Shown piece after piece: positions 58,214 to 64,000 of a stretch of 64,000 nt of DNA (positions are counted from its first letter, which is position 1; each line of letters starts with the position of its first letter). Source of the DNA: Pseudideonella sakaiensis (GTDB taxonomy: Bacteria > Pseudomonadota > Gammaproteobacteria > Burkholderiales > Burkholderiaceae_C); contig NZ_BBYR01000065.1 in the NCBI RefSeq assembly GCF_001293525.1, positions 1 through 64,000 on the forward strand. Reading direction: 5' to 3'. Under the pieces are notes generated by a model, which saw only the letters and a program-made list of their open reading frames with translations, searched no databases and was not told where the DNA came from. Made by a program: the position numbers and the translations under genes.

Positions 58214-58714
58214 ATGAAGCACTGGCTGGCCGCGCTGTTCCTCCTCACCGCCCTGTCGGCACGGGCCGAGCCGCCCAGCGATGCGTCGATCACGGCCCTG
58301 ATGACCGTCACGAAGATGGAAGCGCTCGTGGGCAGCCTCGGCACGCAGCTGGAGCAGACGATCCGCCTGGGCATGGAGACCGCGGCCCGCGACAAGCCGC
58401 TCACCGCCGACCAGCGCAAGTTCCTGGAGATCGCACCGGCCCGCCTCGCGCTGGCCTTCCGCGAGGAGTTCACCTGGGCGCGGCTGCAGCCGGTCTATGC
58501 GCAGATCTACCGCGACTCCTTCGACCAGGCCGAGATCGACGGCATGCTCGCCTTCTATGCGACCCCGGCCGGGCGCGCCACCATCGACAAGATGCCGGTC
58601 GTGATCCAGCAGTCGATGCTCGCGACCCAGCGCCTGATGCAGACCGCGATGCCGCGGGTGCAGGCGGCCATGCACGAGGCGCTGCGCGAGGCCGGGCTTC
58701 CGGTGCCGCAGTGA
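58214..58714 (+). CDS. DUF2059 domain exported protein
   Basis: A 166-aa protein with a short signal peptide (LAALFLLTALSARA) and a helical DUF2059 domain; MLAFYATPAGRATIDKMPVVIQQS is the family core. GGAG six bases before the ATG at 58214 supports this start over a longer frame. The function is unknown. The stop overlaps the start of the TlpA-like gene (TGATG), so they are co-translated. Confidence 0.87.
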   Translation: MKHWLAALFLLTALSARAEPPSDASITALMTVTKMEALVGSLGTQLEQTIRLGMETAARDKPLTADQRKFLEIAPARLALAFREEFTWARLQPVYAQIYRDSFDQAEIDGMLAFYATPAGRATIDKMPVVIQQSMLATQRLMQTAMPRVQAAMHEALREAGLPVPQ

Positions 58715-59310
58715 TGGGCCGGCTCCGCGCGGGCCCTGCAGCTGCGCCGCCGCTCGGCGCCGTGCCACGCCCAGCGCCTGGTCCGCAGGGAAGCGCGACG
58801 CTTCACCTGTCCGCACGACGACGCGCCGTGCTGGCCGCGGCCCTCGCGGTCACGGCCGCCGGCAGCGCGCCCGCCCGTGCCCAGGGCCTCGGCGAGATCG
58901 CGCCGGACGTGCTCGGCGCCACCCTCGACGGCACCGAGGTCCAGGTCTCCCGGCACCGCGGCCAGGTGGTGGTGCTGAGCTTCTGGGCGGCCTGGTGCGC
59001 GCCCTGCCGCCTCGAGCTGCCGCAGCTCGAGGCGCTGCAGCGCGCCGCCGGCGACCGGATGCGGGTGGTGGCGATCAACATCGAGGGACGGCCCGAATTC
59101 AAGCGCGCGGCACGTGCGCTGTCCGAGCTGCAGCTGACCGTGACCCACGACTACAACAAGGCGATCCAGCGCGCCTACGGCGTCACCTCGATCCCGCACC
59201 TCGTCGTCGTCGGCCGCGACGGCCGCGTGCGCAAGGTCCTCAAGGGCTACTCGGAAAAGCAGCTCGACGCGATCCTCGCCCAGGTCAACGCGGCGCTGCA
59301 GGAACCCTGA
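58714..59310 (+). CDS. TlpA/ResA-like thioredoxin-family protein
   Basis: A 198-aa exported thioredoxin-fold protein. After a 30-residue polar and proline-rich lead and a signal or anchor segment (VLAAALAVTAAGSAPARAQ), the thioredoxin domain has the redox site WCAPC in FWAAWCAPCRLELPQ and a cis-proline in TSIPHLVV. It resembles TlpA/ResA proteins that reduce periplasmic disulfides, for example in cytochrome maturation. The ATG at 58714 or the GTG one codon earlier could be used. A VOC gene follows 11 bp later. Confidence 0.88.
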   Translation: MGRLRAGPAAAPPLGAVPRPAPGPQGSATLHLSARRRAVLAAALAVTAAGSAPARAQGLGEIAPDVLGATLDGTEVQVSRHRGQVVVLSFWAAWCAPCRLELPQLEALQRAAGDRMRVVAINIEGRPEFKRAARALSELQLTVTHDYNKAIQRAYGVTSIPHLVVVGRDGRVRKVLKGYSEKQLDAILAQVNAALQEP

Positions 59311-59321
59311 TCCCCCGACCC

Positions 59322-59711
59322 ATGCAGATCCTCGCCCTCGACCACCTCGTGCTGACCGTGCGCGACATCGCGCGCACGGTCGACTTCTACCAGCATGTGC
59401 TCGGCCTGCGCCACGAGCGTTTCGAAGGCCGCTACGACGCGCTGCACTTCGGCCAGCAGAAGATCAACCTGCATCCCTTCCGCGCGGAATACCACCCGCA
59501 CGCGGACATCCCCGCCCCGGGCACCGGCGACCTCTGCCTGATCGCCGACGGCCGCATCGAGGACGTCGTGCAGACCCTGCAGGCGCGCGGCGTGGCCCTC
59601 GAACTCGGCCCGGTCGAGCGCACCGGCGCCCGCGGGCCGATGCGCTCGGTCTACTTCCGCGACCCGGACCGGAACCTGGTCGAGGTGGCTTGCTACGGCC
59701 CGGCGGCCTGA
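59322..59711 (+). CDS. VOC (glyoxalase/bleomycin resistance) family protein
   Basis: A 129-aa protein with one vicinal-oxygen-chelate module pair: LDHLVLTVRDIARTVDFYQHVLGLR at the N-terminus and SVYFRDPDRNLVEVACY at the C-terminus. Metal ligands would be His8, His51-type residues and Glu123 in LVEV. It resembles the YwbC/virulence-protein group of small VOC proteins. It is the third gene of the DUF2059-TlpA-VOC unit. The substrate is unknown. Confidence 0.87.
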   Translation: MQILALDHLVLTVRDIARTVDFYQHVLGLRHERFEGRYDALHFGQQKINLHPFRAEYHPHADIPAPGTGDLCLIADGRIEDVVQTLQARGVALELGPVERTGARGPMRSVYFRDPDRNLVEVACYGPAA

Positions 59712-59813
59712 CGCGACGCCTGGCGCGGCGCAGTGAAGCGGTGGAGTGAGGCGTCGGCGTGAAGCGGCTCGGCGACGCCGCGCTGCGGCGAGCCGCGGCG
59801 ACGTGAGGCCGCG

Positions 59814-62309
59814 TCAGTCGCCGCCCGTCACGGTCGTGAAGACCTCCCCGGCGAAGTTCACGAGCCGCACGGTGCGGGTGTCGAGGGCCAGGATCCGGGC
59901 CGGCGGCAGGAGGTTGCCGGTCTCCTGGCGCGTCCAGCTGCGGCCGCCGTCGCGGGTGGCCAGCACCGAGCCGTCGCGCTGCGCGATCCAACCGGTGCGC
60001 GCGTCGGCGAAGGCGATGTCGACGAAGCTCGGATCCACTGCCGGCGCGCTGCTCAGCACGGTCGTCCACGTCGCGCCGCCGTCCTCCGTTCGGCGCAGCG
60101 CTCGCCCGACCAGGAAGCCGAGCCGTTCATCGACGAGGAGGACATCCGAACCGCTGCCGGGAGTCGCCGCCGCCGAGGCCTGCCAGGTCACGCCGCCATC
60201 CTGGGTCCGCCAGGCGCTGCCGTCGTCGAGCGTCATCGCGCCGACCCGCGGCGTCGCGAACGCCATCGACACCGCCGCAGCCCCCGACGCTGCCGGGCCG
60301 CTGCCCAGGTGGCGCCAGCTGAGGCCGCCGTCCTCGGTCTTCCACAGCGCGGAGAAGCCGCCTCCCGAGCGGTAGGCCCAGCCTTCGGCGGGGCCGATGA
60401 AGGACACCAGCCCGCGCGTCTGCACCGCAACCGCCGAACTCCCGGCAGGCGGCAGCAGGTCCTCCTGCCAGGTCTGCCCATGGTCCGTCGTGCGATGAAA
60501 GGAGGGCAAGCGGGGGCCCGCGTCGTCGCTGACGGCCCACCCCACCCCGCCGCCGCCGAACTGGACATGGCGCCGCGCGTAGTTGAACGGCGCGCGGGCG
60601 CTGCGGTCCGTCCAGGTCCGGCCGCCATCCACGCTGCCCTCGGCGCCGGTGACGAGCCGGTCGAAGCCGTCGACGACCAGGCCGGTGGTGGACCCCGGGA
60701 GCTGGTCGCCGAAGCCGAGGACGGGCATCCAGCGCGCCCCGCCGTCCAGGGCGGCATACCAGGTGTTGCGATAACTCAGCCAGGGCGTCGACGACGAACC
60801 GCCGGGGAAGGCGAGGCGCAGCTCGCTCGAGCTCCATCGGCGCACCGGCAAGGCAGGCAGGCTGGACAGGCTCAGCCACGAGTCGCCCCCGTCCCAGGTC
60901 ACCGGGATGGCGGCCAGCCCGCCGGGGCCGCCCGGGATGACGGCCGCATGGGCCAGCCGGCCGGTGACCGGCGTGGGGGACTGCACGAAGGCATCCGGCG
61001 CGCGGGACGGTGCGGCGACGCGACGCCAGCTCGCGCCGCCGTCGCCGCTGCGGTAGAGCACATCGGCCCCGTTCGCATCGGTGTCGCGGATCCACAGCGC
61101 CTCGTCTGCGAAGGCCAGCAGGCTGAAGGCCATCGACGTGGGACGGTCGGCCGCCTGCAGGAGGTCGACGCGCCGCCACTGCGCGCCCCCGTCCATGGTC
61201 TGCCAGACGGCGACGCCCGATCCGACGGTGCTGCCGAAGACGAAGCCGCGGCGATCGTCGGCGAACGCGACCAGGCGCAGCGACTGCGCCTCCGACAATT
61301 CGCTGGATGTCGGCGATGCGGCCGGGCCACCGCCGCGCAGCACGCGGCGGCCCGCTAGCTCGAAGAGCGTGCCGTCCGGCGTCACCGCGGACGCCGTGCC
61401 GATCGTGGACCAGCTCGCACCGCCGTCGCGCGACAGATAGAGGCCTTCCGGCTTGCGCGGCTCCGGAGGAAAACCGGCGGGGTTCCTGGCCCGCTGCAGC
61501 ACGATCCGCATGCCGTCGGGAGAGATCGACACGGGCGTCGGCGGGGTCTCGTCAGCGTCGGTCCGCGGCGGCAGCAGGCCGGCCCGCGACCACGTCCGGC
61601 CCCCGTCCCGCGTGGCCCAGAGCTCGGTGTCCCCGGCGCGTTCACCGTCGGCGAGCGCGGCGCCGACGGTGGCATCCGCGAACACCAGCGCCCGCGTCGT
61701 GGTGGTCGCGATCGGATGCGCCGTCCAGGTCCGGCCGCCGTCGGCGCTGCGGTAGATCTGGCCGCGGTCGTCCCGCTGGCCGCGCGAACCGATCGCCCAG
61801 CCATAGCTGGCGTCCACGAAGAATGGCTCGCCCTGAACGTCCGGCAACCGCGCTGGGCGGCACCAGCCCGCACCGGGCAGGTCGCCCAGGCAGCGCTGCC
61901 CCTGCACCAGCGCGAAACGGCCCGCCACGACCTCCGCAGTCGCCGTCTTCGTGTCGCCCGAAGCGCTGCGGATCGTGAGACTCACCGTGTAGCGGCCCGG
62001 CGACGCGTAGGCCTTCTGCGGCGAGGCCGACAGGCTCGTCGTCCCGTCGCCGAAGTCCCAGCGGTAGCTCAGCCCCGCGAGCCCGGACGACAGGCCGCTG
62101 CCCAGTGCGAGCGGCGCGCCGACCTCGGCCTGGGCCGTGGCCCCCGTGATCGAGAACGCCGGCACGAACTCCACGGCCGCCTCGTCCGACCCGCCGCAGC
62201 CGGCCAGCGAGACCGCCAGCGCCCAGGCCGGCAGCGCCCGCATCGCATGGGGCGAGACCCAGGCGCTCGCCCGGGTCGTGAGCAGGCAGGGGGGGGACAG
62301 GGTGGTCAT
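59814..62309 (-). CDS. Large PKD/Asp-box beta-propeller lipoprotein
   Basis: An 831-aa exported protein. A lipobox (AVSLAGC) places the anchor cysteine at residue 38 of this start; GAGG six bases before the ATG at 62309 supports it, although an ATG at 62243 would give a more usual 15-residue signal. Residues of about 50-130 form a PKD-like domain (YRWDFGDGTTS, ASPGRYTVSLTI). The rest contains 13 Asp-box motifs of the pattern xDGGxxW (one is DHG), spaced about 40-70 residues, as in YCF48, BNR or Vps10-type beta-propellers, enough for two propellers. It is probably a cell-surface binding protein. Confidence 0.88.
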   Translation of the reverse strand: MTTLSPPCLLTTRASAWVSPHAMRALPAWALAVSLAGCGGSDEAAVEFVPAFSITGATAQAEVGAPLALGSGLSSGLAGLSYRWDFGDGTTSLSASPQKAYASPGRYTVSLTIRSASGDTKTATAEVVAGRFALVQGQRCLGDLPGAGWCRPARLPDVQGEPFFVDASYGWAIGSRGQRDDRGQIYRSADGGRTWTAHPIATTTTRALVFADATVGAALADGERAGDTELWATRDGGRTWSRAGLLPPRTDADETPPTPVSISPDGMRIVLQRARNPAGFPPEPRKPEGLYLSRDGGASWSTIGTASAVTPDGTLFELAGRRVLRGGGPAASPTSSELSEAQSLRLVAFADDRRGFVFGSTVGSGVAVWQTMDGGAQWRRVDLLQAADRPTSMAFSLLAFADEALWIRDTDANGADVLYRSGDGGASWRRVAAPSRAPDAFVQSPTPVTGRLAHAAVIPGGPGGLAAIPVTWDGGDSWLSLSSLPALPVRRWSSSELRLAFPGGSSSTPWLSYRNTWYAALDGGARWMPVLGFGDQLPGSTTGLVVDGFDRLVTGAEGSVDGGRTWTDRSARAPFNYARRHVQFGGGGVGWAVSDDAGPRLPSFHRTTDHGQTWQEDLLPPAGSSAVAVQTRGLVSFIGPAEGWAYRSGGGFSALWKTEDGGLSWRHLGSGPAASGAAAVSMAFATPRVGAMTLDDGSAWRTQDGGVTWQASAAATPGSGSDVLLVDERLGFLVGRALRRTEDGGATWTTVLSSAPAVDPSFVDIAFADARTGWIAQRDGSVLATRDGGRSWTRQETGNLLPPARILALDTRTVRLVNFAGEVFTTVTGGD

Positions 62310-62435
62310 CGCGGGCCTCGGCGTCGGGGGGGCCCCCGGACGCTAGCACGGTCCGCCGCGCTGGGCATCTGCCATTCCGCTGAAGAACGATGCGGGCGCA
62401 GAGCCGCTCGAAGCAGGTCGGCGGGCCCTGAATCG

Positions 62436-62459
62436 AAAAAGCCCCGCGGGGCGGGGCTT
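62436..62459 (-). terminator. Rho-independent terminator of serS-tRNA-Ser
   Basis: Read on the minus strand, a GAAGCCCCGC / GCGGGGCTTTTT stem-loop is followed by a run of T: a GC stem of eight or more pairs with a short C-rich loop. It lies 48 bp after the mature end of the serine tRNA and fits termination of a serS-tRNA transcript. It is the only clear intrinsic terminator recognised in the window. Confidence 0.85.
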
Positions 62460-62506
62460 CACGGGGTCTGGCGAACCCGGCCGTCGTGGCCGTCGGGTGC
62501 AGACCT

Positions 62507-62597
<91 letters not shown>

Positions 62598-62679
62598 TGA
62601 TCCGGTGCCGGCGGGTCGTGTCGCCGAAGCCCTGCATTCTAGCCGGATTTCAGACGCGCACGGCGAGATGCGCGCGGGC

Positions 62680-63999
<1,320 letters not shown>

Positions 64000-64000
64000 G

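Overview
The window is a stretch of very GC-rich chromosome, almost certainly from a betaproteobacterium of the order Burkholderiales. The support is codon use dominated by G/C third positions, three orphan Bug-type (tripartite tricarboxylate transporter) receptors, many IclR/LysR-controlled catabolic operons, a tryptophanyl-tRNA synthetase with the C-terminal extension seen in that order, and a serS gene followed directly by tRNA-Ser. No phage, IS element or CRISPR array was seen. The left edge holds the last 55 codons of a TRAP-type large permease.

Region 1 (about 0.8-28.3 kb) contains what looks like a complete route for C2-sulfonate dissimilation, in three blocks. (a) A Bug receptor, an acylating sulfoacetaldehyde dehydrogenase (SauS-like) and an AMP-forming CoA ligase (SauT-like) form one operon, divergent from an IclR regulator. 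(b) Xsc (sulfoacetaldehyde acetyltransferase) and Pta lie divergent from a second, related IclR regulator, whose own strand continues into a CobS-like AAA+ ATPase and a CobT-like VWA protein with no CobN in sight. (c) A SoeABC-type cytoplasmic, membrane-anchored sulfite dehydrogenase lies divergent from a LysR regulator. Together they would convert sulfoacetate to sulfoacetyl-CoA, sulfoacetaldehyde, acetyl phosphate plus sulfite, then acetyl-CoA and sulfate. Between (b) and (c) are an operon of DUF4331, lipoprotein, TPR and HupE/UreJ-like proteins (12.6-16.8 kb), a Bug/enolase-superfamily/SDR operon with a LysR, and an SDR/AraC pair.

Region 2 (28.4-41 kb) is mostly housekeeping and envelope genes: purN, trpS, a DUF3717/DUF1289 protein, a MATE exporter, a CpxAR-like two-component system with a CpxP/Spy-like periplasmic protein and a CpxR-box-like promoter element, small lipoproteins, an orphan two-TM potassium channel, a GNAT enzyme, a MOSC protein, and an Rrf2 regulator overlapping a thioredoxin-reductase-like flavoprotein.

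Region 3 (41-57.4 kb) is catabolic. An eight-gene minus-strand operon runs from a Bug receptor through a 3-mercaptopropionate-dioxygenase-like cupin, an enolase-superfamily enzyme, an AhpD-like protein, a 2-hydroxyacid dehydrogenase, an AcuI-like reductase, an acyl-CoA ligase and an enoyl-CoA hydratase. Next comes a branched-chain-amino-acid-type ABC transporter (livKGF and livHM), split by an inverted AraC gene and followed by a PEP-hydrolase-family protein, an SRPBCC protein and a Tm-1-like (UPF0261) protein.

Region 4 (57.6-64 kb) holds a GFA-family protein, DUF2059, a TlpA-like thioredoxin, a VOC protein, a large lipoprotein with one PKD-like domain and 13 Asp-box motifs, tRNA-Ser(CGA) with a clear terminator, and serS.
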